Counted from the stretch's first letter, positions 55,122 through 63,722 are shown. The stretch is DNA of 64,000 bases from JAJZRV01 sp027442615 (GCA_027442615.1 DAIBBI010000006.1:1-64000); one strand, 5' to 3'. Notes: generated from the sequence alone by a model not told the origin. A program made the numbers and translations.

Positions 55122-56180
55122 TTACTTGCAACGCGCGCTGGCGTAATAAGCGGTCAGGTTGTCCATGTCGTCAGCATTCAAGGTCTTGGCGATGCTGGTC
55201 ATGACGGGGTGGTTGCGCGTGCCGTCCTGAAATGCCTTGAGTGTGTCGGTCAGGTAATCAGGATTCTGGCCTGCGAGATTGGGCCAAACCTGATTGGGGC
55301 TGACGCCGGTGGTACCGTGACAGAGCGCGCAGCTTGCAGCCCTGGTTTTGCCCAGCGCAGCCTTGGCCTTATCTGCTCCCGCAGTTTTGCAACTGGCCTG
55401 GGAAAAATAGGCCGCCACGTTGTTCATATCGACCTCGCTCAAGCCTGCGGCCATACCACTCATCATGGCGTTGGCCCTGGCACCCGACTTGAATGCCTGG
55501 AGAGCGTTGATCAGGTATCCCGCATGCTGGCCTGCCAGATTGGGCCAAGCCGGATTGACGCTGGCCCCGTTGGCTCCGTGACAGGCTGCACATGTGGCCG
55601 CAAGCGCCTTTCCGGCAGCAGCATCGCCATGAGGGGGCTGCGGCAGGGCCGCAAAGTTGATCTTGGGCGAATGGGGATCGTGGCAGGCGGTACATTGTTC
55701 CGTGCCCGAGTGAGCAGCCAGCTCCACCTGACGCTGTGCCACAGGGCGCCCAGGCATCGCTTCATGGCATTGGATGCATTTGGTGCGATCCCTGGGCAAT
55801 GGCAATTTGCCGTCTGTAGCCACCGGTCCGGCAGGCGCTTTTGAGCCCAACGCAATGCGCTCGTCCACACTGAGAGGAGCCTGCTCCCTCGATGGATGCT
55901 GCCCCACCGGACCGTGGCAAACCTCGCACTTGACGTGTTTTCCGATGTCCGGTTGATTGTGGAGGCTGCCTGACCAGGCGGCATACTGCTGGGCATGGCA
56001 TGTCTTGCAGTATTCGTTGCCTCGAAAACGCGGCACGTCACTGGCAATTTCGGCTACGGAGTCGCCCCGGTAATGGCCATAGGCATAATACGACTTGTCA
56101 GTGAAGAAATGCTTCGCAGTAAGGGCCGCCGCCGCGAGAACAGCCACAAGGAGCAACAGGCGTGCGATGTGCTTTGGCAT
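55122..56180 (-). CDS. hexahaem c-type cytochrome with tandem C-terminal cytochrome c4-like domains
   Basis: A 352-residue periplasmic protein with one N-terminal membrane anchor or signal (about 5-22, no lipobox). Six CxxCH sites are visible at 58-62, 85-89, 135-139, 163-167, 197-201 and 284-288. The first four lie in a compact multihaem part like the small tetrahaem cytochromes; the last two belong to two similar c553/c4-type domains (GKALAATCAACHGANG and GKTRAASCALCHGTTG, each followed by WPNLAGQ). The GAGGAAAG ribosome site precedes ATG 56180. As first gene it probably supplies the electron wire out of the Fe-S/NrfD module. Confidence 0.92.
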   Translation of the reverse strand: MPKHIARLLLLVAVLAAAALTAKHFFTDKSYYAYGHYRGDSVAEIASDVPRFRGNEYCKTCHAQQYAAWSGSLHNQPDIGKHVKCEVCHGPVGQHPSREQAPLSVDERIALGSKAPAGPVATDGKLPLPRDRTKCIQCHEAMPGRPVAQRQVELAAHSGTEQCTACHDPHSPKINFAALPQPPHGDAAAGKALAATCAACHGANGASVNPAWPNLAGQHAGYLINALQAFKSGARANAMMSGMAAGLSEVDMNNVAAYFSQASCKTAGADKAKAALGKTRAASCALCHGTTGVSPNQVWPNLAGQNPDYLTDTLKAFQDGTRNHPVMTSIAKTLNADDMDNLTAYYASARCK

Positions 56181-56214
56181 ACTCTCTTTCCTCTTTGCGC
56201 TTTCGAATGAAAAG

Positions 56215-56256
56215 AGACTAGGCCTGATCTGTCGTGATTACATTGATAATTCTCAA
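56215..56256 (-). promoter_or_regulatory. FNR-box promoter of the cytochrome operon
   Basis: TTGATAATTCTCAA at 56243-56256 matches the FNR consensus TTGAT-N4-ATCAA at nine of ten fixed positions. On the minus strand a -10-like TAGTCT lies at 56220-56215. Starting transcription near 56208 would put the box centre at -41.5, the class II activator position. A second, less regular dyad (TTGAT 56265-56269 and ATCAA 56278-56282, 8-base spacing) lies upstream. The rest of 56181-56332 shows no gene. Confidence 0.7.
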
Positions 56257-56332
56257 TTTTTGAGTTGATGGTTTGCAATCAATAATTTGATCCAACGCAA
56301 TGAATGACGGGGCTGGCGCGCTGCATGATGCC

Positions 56333-57748
56333 TCACGCAGCGCTTTGCAGCTGGGCCAGACGCGCTCTTTGGGCGACTGCGTCGCGCAATGCCGTGCGCA
56401 GCCCCTCCTCCACCACGGGATGGTAGAACGGCAACTTCAACATGTCCTCGACTGTGGTGTTCAACTGCAGAGCCCAGGCCATCAAGTGCGCCAAATGCTC
56501 AGCATCGGGGCCCATCATCTCGGCGCCCAGAAACTTTCCGCTGTTGCGATCGGCATAGACATGCAGCAACCCCTGATGGCGCAACATCACCCGACTGCGT
56601 CCCTGATCCTCGAAAGACACTTTGCCAATGACAACCTCTGCTTTTTGGAGGTCAGCCCAGCGGGATCCTACTGTGGCCATCTGTGGATCAGAGAAAACAA
56701 TGCCCAGAGGTGCACGACGTAACCCGGCCGTCACGCTCGGATAAGTGGCGGCATTCTCGCCGGCGATCCTGCCCTCATCAGCGGCCTCATGCAACAACGG
56801 CACGTCGTGGTTGGCATCGCCTGCGATGAAAATCGGGCTGTTTCCACATTGCAAGGTGTGACGGTTGAAAACGGGCACCCCGTTGGATTGCATGGCAAGG
56901 CCCAAGTGCTCCAGGCCCAGCCCGACCACGTTGGGCGCACGCCCCGTCGCCGCGATCACGGCATCCACTTCGGTGCGTTGCGCCACACCCTGGCCATCCT
57001 GCCACTCCAGAAGAACCCCGTCCCTGGTGCGATGTGCGCCCGTCAGGCGCGCCCCTGCCTCGAGCGCCAGTTCCCGACCGAAGGTTTGTACGGCGTAATC
57101 CTTCAGGGCCGGGTCAGTCAGGGGCCCCACGGACCCACCGCGTCCAAACATGTGGACCAGTACACCCAGTCGATGCAGGGCCTGTCCCAACTCCAGGCCG
57201 ATGACTCCCGTACCGAAAACCGCTACGGACCGCGGCAGGTCGTGCCAGTCAAATACGTCATCATTGACAATGACGCGCTCGTCCAGCCCCTGAAGCATGG
57301 ATGGAATCACCGGGGATGAACCGGTTGCAATCACTGCCTTTTTGAAACGAATGCGAAGGCCTCCATCCACTTCCACGGTGCCCGGGTCTACAAAGCGAGC
57401 CTGTCCGACGATCCTGTGTTTGTCGGGGATGGCGGAAACACCATCAAGCACAAAGCCTACAAAACGGTCACGCTCTCGCTTGATGCGGTTCATCACGGCA
57501 CGACCATCCACCTGGACCTGACCTTCCAGGCGTATGCCGAAGGTCTCCCAGCGCGACACGCCGTGAACGGCCTCCGCAGCGGCAATCAATAGTTTGCTGG
57601 GCATGCATCCCACCCGGGCGCAGGTGGTGCCATGGGGGCCGCGCTCGATCAGCACGGCCTCCTGTCCTGCGGCCACGAGGGCACGATAGGCCGCAAGGCC
57701 TGCCGTGCCTGCGCCGATGACCACATTTATCACGGAGATCTCGATCAT
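56333..57748 (-). CDS. dihydrolipoamide dehydrogenase-like pyridine nucleotide-disulfide oxidoreductase
   Basis: A 471-residue class I flavoprotein disulfide reductase. It shows FAD motif NVVIGAGTAGLAAYRAL (about 8-24), redox pair C43/C48 in TCARVGCMPSK (the usual CVNVGC is changed), NAD motif FGTGVIGLELGQ, FIAGDAN and the C-terminal catalytic HPVVEE. ATG 57748 has GAGGGAA upstream; the longer frame lacks support. It is 28 bases after a peroxiredoxin-glutaredoxin gene and no 2-oxoacid dehydrogenase genes are near. It may therefore reduce glutathione, or the peroxiredoxin fusion, rather than lipoamide. Confidence 0.82.
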   Translation of the reverse strand: MIEISVINVVIGAGTAGLAAYRALVAAGQEAVLIERGPHGTTCARVGCMPSKLLIAAAEAVHGVSRWETFGIRLEGQVQVDGRAVMNRIKRERDRFVGFVLDGVSAIPDKHRIVGQARFVDPGTVEVDGGLRIRFKKAVIATGSSPVIPSMLQGLDERVIVNDDVFDWHDLPRSVAVFGTGVIGLELGQALHRLGVLVHMFGRGGSVGPLTDPALKDYAVQTFGRELALEAGARLTGAHRTRDGVLLEWQDGQGVAQRTEVDAVIAATGRAPNVVGLGLEHLGLAMQSNGVPVFNRHTLQCGNSPIFIAGDANHDVPLLHEAADEGRIAGENAATYPSVTAGLRRAPLGIVFSDPQMATVGSRWADLQKAEVVIGKVSFEDQGRSRVMLRHQGLLHVYADRNSGKFLGAEMMGPDAEHLAHLMAWALQLNTTVEDMLKLPFYHPVVEEGLRTALRDAVAQRARLAQLQSAA

Positions 57749-57776
57749 GATGGGTTCCCTCAATGTGTCAGTAGTG

Positions 57777-58526
57777 TCAGGCCGCCTTGGCGCTACGCGA
57801 TGTAATCCAGGCTTCCAGGTCATCAGCACCGCCGATGTGCTCCCCATTGATGAATACCTGGGGAACCGTTCCCTGGCCGGTCATGGCGCCAACAACGCGG
57901 GTGCGCGTGGTGTGGGGCAAGGCAATTTCGGCATAGTCATGGCCCTGCGCCGTCAGCAGCGCCTTGGCCCGTGCACAGTGGGGGCAACCCTCGCGCGTCA
58001 GGATGGCCACCTGATCCGGCGTTTTGGCATGGGGGTTGATGTAGGCCAGGAGGGTGTCGGCATCCGAAACCTCGAAGGGATCACCCGGCTGGTTGGGCTC
58101 AATGAATTGCTTGACCACGATGCCATCCTTGACCAGCATGGAGTAGCGCCAGGAACGCTTGCCAAATCCCAGGTCCTGCTTGTCCACCAGCATGTTCATG
58201 CCTGCTGTGAAGCTGCCATTGCCATCGGGAATCATGGTGATGTTGTGGGCTTCCTGTTCCTTGGCCCATTCATTCATGACGAAGGTGTCGTTTACCGAAA
58301 TGCACAGGATGCGATCAACCCCGTTGGCAAAAAAGGCTGGAGCGAGCTCGTTGTAGCGTGGCAAATGGGTGGATGAACAAGTCGGCGTGAAGGCTCCGGG
58401 CAGAGAAAACACGGCAACGGTCTGGCCCCTGAACAGTTCATGCGTGTCCAGATCCTTCCACTCGTTGTTTTCACGGATGCGGAAGGTGACCTCGGGGACT
58501 GCTTTTCCTTCATGATTTTCAAACAT
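57777..58526 (-). CDS. hybrid peroxiredoxin-glutaredoxin (Prx5-Grx)
   Basis: A 249-residue fusion. The Prx5 part (about 3-160) has the peroxidatic cysteine C50 in PGAFTPTC, and the glutaredoxin part (about 170-245) has the redox site GCPHC plus TVPQVFINGEHIGG. Hybrid Prx5 enzymes reduce hydrogen and organic peroxides with glutathione, the Grx domain recycling the Prx domain. GGAGCC precedes ATG 58526. It is divergent from oxyR, with OxyR-like dyads between, and is followed by a disulfide reductase gene. Confidence 0.94.
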   Translation of the reverse strand: MFENHEGKAVPEVTFRIRENNEWKDLDTHELFRGQTVAVFSLPGAFTPTCSSTHLPRYNELAPAFFANGVDRILCISVNDTFVMNEWAKEQEAHNITMIPDGNGSFTAGMNMLVDKQDLGFGKRSWRYSMLVKDGIVVKQFIEPNQPGDPFEVSDADTLLAYINPHAKTPDQVAILTREGCPHCARAKALLTAQGHDYAEIALPHTTRTRVVGAMTGQGTVPQVFINGEHIGGADDLEAWITSRSAKAA

Positions 58527-58605
58527 GGCATGGCTCCATTCGGTGGTTGAGGGTTTCGGCTCGTTCCAAGCGCCGATGGAGACACTTTACGCTTCGCCAC
58601 AAATA

Positions 58606-58670
58606 AGTCTAATTGATTGTTATTGACTTCATGATATACAATGGCTATCAGATGATATAACGGAGATATC
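58606..58670. promoter_or_regulatory. tandem OxyR-type dyads between oxyR and prx-grx
   Basis: Two copies of GATA-N9-TATC occur at 58633-58649 and 58654-58670, offset by 21 bp, so both face the same side of the helix. ATA-N9-TAT is also the core of the E. coli OxyR tetramer site, where the two dyads are offset by 22 bp. On the minus strand a TAGACT -10 element (58611-58606) would place the dyads at about -42 and -63 for the peroxiredoxin gene, an activating position. The second dyad covers the oxyR ribosome site (GGAG 58662-58665), suggesting autorepression. Confidence 0.65.
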
Positions 58671-58671
58671 A

Positions 58672-59625
58672 ATGAATATCAATGAGTTGCGTTACATCGT
58701 TGCGGTGGCTCACACCAGGAACTTTCGCCGCGCCGCAGAAAAATGCTTCGTCAGTCAGCCCGCGCTGTCCACTGCGGTACTCAAGCTGGAAGAGGAGCTT
58801 GGGGTACGACTGTTTGAGCGCTCGCGCGCAGAAGTCAGCGTCACCACGGTGGGTCTCCTGATCGTTGAAAAGGCGGCACAGGTGCTGGAAGTGGTGGAAC
58901 AGATCAAACTTCTGGCACGCCAGGGAAAAAACCCGCTGATCGGCCCGCTCAAATTGGGCACCATCCATACGGTAGGGCCTTATCTGCTGCCGGACCTGAT
59001 TGCGCAACTGCACCTCAGTGCGCCAGATATGCCCCTGGTGGTGGAGGAAAACACGACGGCCCACCTGGAGGCACAATTGCGCAATGGGGCACTCGATGTT
59101 GCGCTCATAGCCCTGCCCTTCACTTCGCCGGGCATTCTCACCCTACCGCTTTACACGGAATATTTTGAGGTGGTGGTGCCCAAAGGGCACCGCTGGTCCG
59201 GGCGTGCCTCGATCAGTTCAGCTGAATTGAGTGAGGAGCAGGTCCTGCTGTTACCTTCAGTGCACTGCTTCAGCACTCAGGTGGTGGAAACCTGCCCCGA
59301 ACTGGGCGCCAAAAACGCTGTGGTACAACAGGGCAATAGCCTTGAGACGCTTAGGAACATGGTGGCATCGGGCATGGGCATCACTGTACTACCAGCCAGC
59401 GCCAACAGCCCGAAATATCGGAGCGCGCTCCTCGACATCATTCCCTTCAAGGCACCCAGCCCGGTCCGGCATATCGGCATGGCCTGGCGTAAAAGCTTTT
59501 CCAGGCCCGAAGTATTACACGTGATTCGCGCTGGCATTGCGCGCCTGAAACTCCGCGGTATCACCCCGCTTGTCGAAATTAATGATGTCTTACCGAGCGC
59601 CTCATCAGATACACCAGCGGAATGA
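58672..59625 (+). CDS. oxyR: hydrogen peroxide-sensing LysR regulator OxyR
   Basis: A 317-residue LysR-family regulator with an N-terminal winged helix (LRYIVAVAHTRNFRRAAEKCFVSQPALS) and a C-terminal sensor domain. The two redox cysteines are C199 and C208 (VHCFSTQVVETC), with the same numbering and spacing as in E. coli OxyR, where peroxide joins them and switches the protein to an activator. It is divergent from the Prx-Grx gene it probably controls. The 3' end overlaps the convergent emrB gene by 47 bp. Confidence 0.94.
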   Translation: MNINELRYIVAVAHTRNFRRAAEKCFVSQPALSTAVLKLEEELGVRLFERSRAEVSVTTVGLLIVEKAAQVLEVVEQIKLLARQGKNPLIGPLKLGTIHTVGPYLLPDLIAQLHLSAPDMPLVVEENTTAHLEAQLRNGALDVALIALPFTSPGILTLPLYTEYFEVVVPKGHRWSGRASISSAELSEEQVLLLPSVHCFSTQVVETCPELGAKNAVVQQGNSLETLRNMVASGMGITVLPASANSPKYRSALLDIIPFKAPSPVRHIGMAWRKSFSRPEVLHVIRAGIARLKLRGITPLVEINDVLPSASSDTPAE

Positions 59626-61168
59626 AGGCAATAAACAAGTAGGACAGTTGCCTGAAATTGTCCAGGAACGACAGCATTGAGGCCTGTTGCTGGACAAAGG
59701 CATAGAGTGTCGCCTGTGCCTTGAGGAGCGCGTCACCCGCGGGGGTGCCCTGGGAAGAAATCGTCTGGGTCAGATCCTGAAGCGTCTGTCGCGTCGCCAT
59801 GGAAAATGCGTCCACGTTGGCCACCAACATGGCCTGATGGCGTTGGGTACCCTGCGTCAACCAGGTTTGCACCAGGGAAATGCCAAAACTACCACCTAGA
59901 TTGCGCGACAAATTGATAATGGCGGAAGCGTTGCTGCTCTTCACCATCGGCATATCGGCAAATGCGGCCGTATTGATGGGGATGAACAAAAAACCAAGTC
60001 CAACACCCTGGAGGATGCGCAACGATGCAAAGGACCAATATCCCGCCTGCAGATCAAGTTGCGACATCAAGTACAGCGCCAACGCGTTGCACAGAATGCC
60101 AAAAGTGATCATGTGGCGCACATCCACTCGGCTGACCATCATTCCGATCAGGGGCATGAAGCACAGCACTGCAAGTCCTCCTGGTGAGAGCACCATGCCG
60201 GCTTCAGTGGCAGAGTAGCCCATCAGGGTCTGTACAAACAGGGGTAACAGGACCGTACTGCCAAACAGGATGAATCCCAGCATGAAAATAAGGATGTTGC
60301 TGATCAGGAAATTGCGCTGGCCCAACAGGCGCATATCCATCATCGGGTCCCGTTGACGCAGTTCCCAGAATGGCAGCACCAGCAGCGCCATCCCTGCAAT
60401 CACGGCCATCATGAGGATGAAATTCGATTCAAACCAGTCCTCTTGCTGCCCCTTGTCCAGGACGATCTGCAGACAGCCAAAACCCAGGGAGAGCAAAGCA
60501 AATCCGATGTAGTCAATCTTGAAGCCACGCGCCAGCAAGCCGGAGCGCTGCTGCGCAAAATGTGGAGGGTCAAACACCAGGCGCGTGGTGAGGTACAAGG
60601 AGAGCGCCCCCACGGGAACATTGATGAGAAAAATCCATCGCCATGTGAAAGTATCGGTGATCCAGCCGCCGATGGTCGGTCCGATGGCCGGAGCGAGCAC
60701 TGTGGTGATGCCATATACGGCAAATGCCATGCCGCGCTTGGCAGGAGGAAAGGTGTCTGCCAGGATGGCCTGCGAACAGGGCTGCAGCCCCCCTCCCCCG
60801 ATACCCTGCAGCGTGCGAAACAGGATCAGCATGGGCAGATTGAGTGCGAGACCGCACAGCAGCGAACTTGTCGTGAAAAGTGCCACGCAGAGCATGTAAA
60901 AGCGTCTTCGACCCATCAGGCTGGAGAGCCAGCCGCTGATGGGCAACACGATGGCGTTGGCAACGAGGTAGGAGGTCAGGACCCATGTGGATTCATCCTG
61001 GCCAGCCGACAGATCACCCGCGATATGCCGTAACGAGACATTGGCGATGGAAATATCCAGCACTTCCATGAAGGTGGTCAGGGCCACCGTGATGGCGATA
61101 AACCAGGGATTGAGCAACGCGCCATTCTGGTCGCGAGGTGCGATGACGCTGCTCGCAGTGGCGTTCAT
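59579..61168 (-). CDS. emrB: MFS multidrug efflux permease, EmrB/DHA2 family
   Basis: A 529-residue proton-drug antiporter with 14 predicted helices. The motif DISIANVSLRHIAGDL in TM1 (about 38-53), LSSLMGRRRFYM in loop 2-3 and the TM5 antiporter motif GPTIGGWITD (about 163-172) fit EmrB. It would work with the adaptor (eight bases upstream) and the TolC-like channel of the same operon to pump hydrophobic compounds across both membranes. Confidence 0.92.
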   Translation of the reverse strand: MNATASSVIAPRDQNGALLNPWFIAITVALTTFMEVLDISIANVSLRHIAGDLSAGQDESTWVLTSYLVANAIVLPISGWLSSLMGRRRFYMLCVALFTTSSLLCGLALNLPMLILFRTLQGIGGGGLQPCSQAILADTFPPAKRGMAFAVYGITTVLAPAIGPTIGGWITDTFTWRWIFLINVPVGALSLYLTTRLVFDPPHFAQQRSGLLARGFKIDYIGFALLSLGFGCLQIVLDKGQQEDWFESNFILMMAVIAGMALLVLPFWELRQRDPMMDMRLLGQRNFLISNILIFMLGFILFGSTVLLPLFVQTLMGYSATEAGMVLSPGGLAVLCFMPLIGMMVSRVDVRHMITFGILCNALALYLMSQLDLQAGYWSFASLRILQGVGLGFLFIPINTAAFADMPMVKSSNASAIINLSRNLGGSFGISLVQTWLTQGTQRHQAMLVANVDAFSMATRQTLQDLTQTISSQGTPAGDALLKAQATLYAFVQQQASMLSFLDNFRQLSYLFIAFIPLVYLMRRSVRHH

Positions 61169-61176
61169 GGGTGGGC

Positions 61177-62364
61177 CTACCGGGCCGCGTCAGTGAGGTG
61201 AACCCTGGGTTCCACCGACATTCCAGGTGCGAGGTGCTGCAAATCTTCCGGCTTTTCATCGAAGACGATTTTAACCGGCACGCGCTGCACTACCTTGACG
61301 TAGTTACCGCTGGCGTTTTCGGGAGGCAACAGGCTGAAACGAGCCCCGGTGCCTGCCTGCAGACTGTCCACGTGGGCTTTGTAAATCCGCCCGGGATAGG
61401 CATCCACAGTGATTTCTGCCGATTGGCCTGGACGCATCCGGCGCAATTGGGTCTCCTTGAAATTCGCAACCACCCAGGGACTGCCATACACGAGCGCCAT
61501 GATGGCAGGCCCGGGTTGAATCAACTGCCCCAAATAGAAAGATTTGCGCGTAACCCGGCCATCCACTGGCGCAATCAGGCGCGTGTAGGATAAATCCAGC
61601 CTGGCTTGCTCCAGTGCCGCACGAGCCTCCTCCACCGAGGCGTGCCCACTTGCAGCCTGCTCACGTTTCAAATCCACCTGGCGTGGGCCGGATTGCGTCT
61701 CGGCAAGCCTGGCCTGAGCCTGGGCCACCTGTGCTGCTGCTGCCGCCGCGCCGCGCCTCGCAGCCTCCCATTGAGCCTGCGCAGCACGCTCTGCAGTGTT
61801 GGCCTGGTCCAGGCGCTGCTTCGATATTTCGTCCTTCCTGAACAGGATTTCATAGCGCTGAAGGTCTGCATGGGTCAGCTGTGCCTGAGCCTCCGCTGCG
61901 CTGGCTTGCGCGCTGGCTTGCGCGCTGCTGGCGCGCGCTGCCTCCAGTGCGCTTTCGGCCTGCACAATCTGTGCCTTGCTGGTAGTGGTCACCACTGAAA
62001 GGTCTTGCTGCGCCGCCCCGTGTCGCGCCTGTGTAGCCGCCAGCATGGCCTCTGCCTGTTTGACGCGTAATTCATAATCACGCGCATCGATTTCAGCAAG
62101 AACGTCACCCGCCTTGACCCACTGATTGTCATCAACCAGCACGCGCGTTACATAGCCACCCACATGTGGACTGATCTGCACCACGTTGGATTCGATGAAT
62201 GCGTCATCGGTGGTTTCCTGGTTGCGCGTGACAAACCAGAGTATCAAAAATCCCGCCAATACCAGAGCGGGCACCGCCAATGCAGCCTTGCGCATCCAGG
62301 TGCGACTGGAGGTCGTGGGCGCTGCGGAAGCCGGTATCTCCGTCGGTGCAGGACTATCACTCAT
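61177..62364 (-). CDS. emrA: EmrA-like membrane fusion protein
   Basis: A 395-residue HlyD-family adaptor with one N-terminal helix (about 27-48), first lipoyl half (FIESNVVQISPHVGGYVTRVLVDDNQWVKAGD), a long Ala/Gln-rich coiled coil (about 95-250), then the second half (APVDGRVTRKSFYLGQLIQPG) and beta-barrel. The coiled coil includes a local run of ASAQ-type repeats backed by a 12-base tandem repeat near 61910-61930. Gene order TolC-EmrA-EmrB gives a complete tripartite pump. Confidence 0.93.
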   Translation of the reverse strand: MSDSPAPTEIPASAAPTTSSRTWMRKAALAVPALVLAGFLILWFVTRNQETTDDAFIESNVVQISPHVGGYVTRVLVDDNQWVKAGDVLAEIDARDYELRVKQAEAMLAATQARHGAAQQDLSVVTTTSKAQIVQAESALEAARASSAQASAQASAAEAQAQLTHADLQRYEILFRKDEISKQRLDQANTAERAAQAQWEAARRGAAAAAAQVAQAQARLAETQSGPRQVDLKREQAASGHASVEEARAALEQARLDLSYTRLIAPVDGRVTRKSFYLGQLIQPGPAIMALVYGSPWVVANFKETQLRRMRPGQSAEITVDAYPGRIYKAHVDSLQAGTGARFSLLPPENASGNYVKVVQRVPVKIVFDEKPEDLQHLAPGMSVEPRVHLTDAAR

Positions 62365-62381
62365 GCGAATGCTCCAAAATC

Positions 62382-63722
62382 TCAGGGTTGGCCATATTCC
62401 AGACGCCCAACGGCCATCTCGTAGTTGATGTATGCCATTTGATGGGCTGCCAGAGCGTCAATCCGGGAACTCCGCGCGCTGGCCAAGGTGGCCTGGGCAT
62501 CCACCACTTCCAGATTATCTGCCACACCGTTCTGGAAGCGGTCGCGGGCCTGGTCCAACAGGCGCTCCGCCAGCGTCAGGCTGATTTCAGCGGTGGTGAT
62601 CTGGTCTGCGCTGGTTTCGATGGCAATCACCGCAAGGCGGACGTCTTCCTCCACTTGCTGCAGGGTATCGCGTAATTGCAATTCCGCCTGACGCATGCGG
62701 CTTGCTGCGGCATCTTCTCTCGCAGTGATGGCACCACCCTCCATCAGGGGCATGGTCAACTGGACGCCAAAACTATAGGTGCGATAATCATTGTGAGCTG
62801 GAGTCACTCCGCTGGGGCCGATGTCCCCCCCCACGCTTAATGCGGGGTAGCTGGCCGCATTTGCGGCCTTGCGCTCGGTATCCCTCTGCGTCACGACCTG
62901 CTCCAGCGCCTTGAGTTCGGGGCGACTGTGCAGGGCGGTGTCAATGGAAACAGGCAGCGCAGGCATCGGCATGTCCCCATTCTGGAGTGCATCGGACAGC
63001 TCCAGGGCAACCGACATTGCGATTCCCAGCGCCCGGTGCAGGCGCGTATCAGCCTCGCTGGCACTGCTGCGCGCCTGGCGCAACAGCAGGGTATTGCGCG
63101 CATGGACCGTCTGCGCCCTGACTACGTCCACACCCGTGGCCAACCCTGCAGACTGCTGATCACGGGCCAGTTGAAAGAGGTTCTGTGACAATTCATGATT
63201 GGCCAACGCAGCAATCACAGCCTGCTGTGCCCGTTGGGATTCCACATAGGCCAGCGCAGCAGCACCAGCCATCTGCTGCGCGGTGGCGTCGGCTCGCAGG
63301 CGAGCCGCATCCACCGCGTGACGCGAGGCATCGAGTTCACGCATGCGGGCAAGGTCAAAGACGCGCTGGGTAAAACGCACGCGCGCATCGAAAGTGTCAA
63401 AGGGTCCGACCATCGTGGGAAACCCGGGCAGATTGAGGCCCATGGCCATGAGGTTTTCGGTTTGACGGGTTTGATAGGTCTTGAAGTCCACCGAGGGGCG
63501 GAAATTTGCCAACGCTTCGTCCGACCGCGCCATGCTCTCCACCGTTTGTTCACGCGCGCTCAATACGGCAACCTGGCGTTCCACGGCCATGGCCTTGGCT
63601 TGGTTCAAGGAGAGGCGCAAGACCTCGGTACGGGGGGTGCCTTGGGAAGGTGCTGCAAAGGCAAAGGCGCTGGCAAAGCCTGCCACCATGATTGCCCTGC
63701 ATGCGCGCACGTCAATTCTCAT
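62382..63722 (-). CDS. TolC-family outer membrane efflux protein
   Basis: A 446-residue exported channel protein: signal peptide about 1-30 (FASAFAFAAPSQG), then two repeated halves of coiled-coil and strand with TolC/OEP features (VRFTQRVFDLARMRELDASR; LTLAERLLDQARDRFQNGVADNLEVVDAQATLASAR). No lipobox is seen, unlike the other outer-membrane factor in the window. ATG 63722 overlaps the stop of panB by four bases; the longer open frame upstream lies within panB and is not a gene. Confidence 0.9.
   Translation of the reverse strand: MRIDVRACRAIMVAGFASAFAFAAPSQGTPRTEVLRLSLNQAKAMAVERQVAVLSAREQTVESMARSDEALANFRPSVDFKTYQTRQTENLMAMGLNLPGFPTMVGPFDTFDARVRFTQRVFDLARMRELDASRHAVDAARLRADATAQQMAGAAALAYVESQRAQQAVIAALANHELSQNLFQLARDQQSAGLATGVDVVRAQTVHARNTLLLRQARSSASEADTRLHRALGIAMSVALELSDALQNGDMPMPALPVSIDTALHSRPELKALEQVVTQRDTERKAANAASYPALSVGGDIGPSGVTPAHNDYRTYSFGVQLTMPLMEGGAITAREDAAASRMRQAELQLRDTLQQVEEDVRLAVIAIETSADQITTAEISLTLAERLLDQARDRFQNGVADNLEVVDAQATLASARSSRIDALAAHQMAYINYEMAVGRLEYGQP

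Noticed and set aside
53954..55204. Open frame of 416 codons on the plus strand
   Set aside because: It is antisense to the NrfD-like and Fe-S genes, whose motifs are unmistakable, and has no recognisable domain.
54242..56180. Assignment as a nitrite (Nrf) or tetrathionate (Ttr) reductase operon
   Set aside because: No NrfA pentahaem catalytic subunit or TtrA molybdoprotein is present, and the hexahaem protein lacks a CxxCK site.
56265..56282. Second FNR box before the hexahaem gene
   Set aside because: TTGAT and ATCAA are present but 8 bases apart instead of 4, so it is not counted as a functional FNR site.
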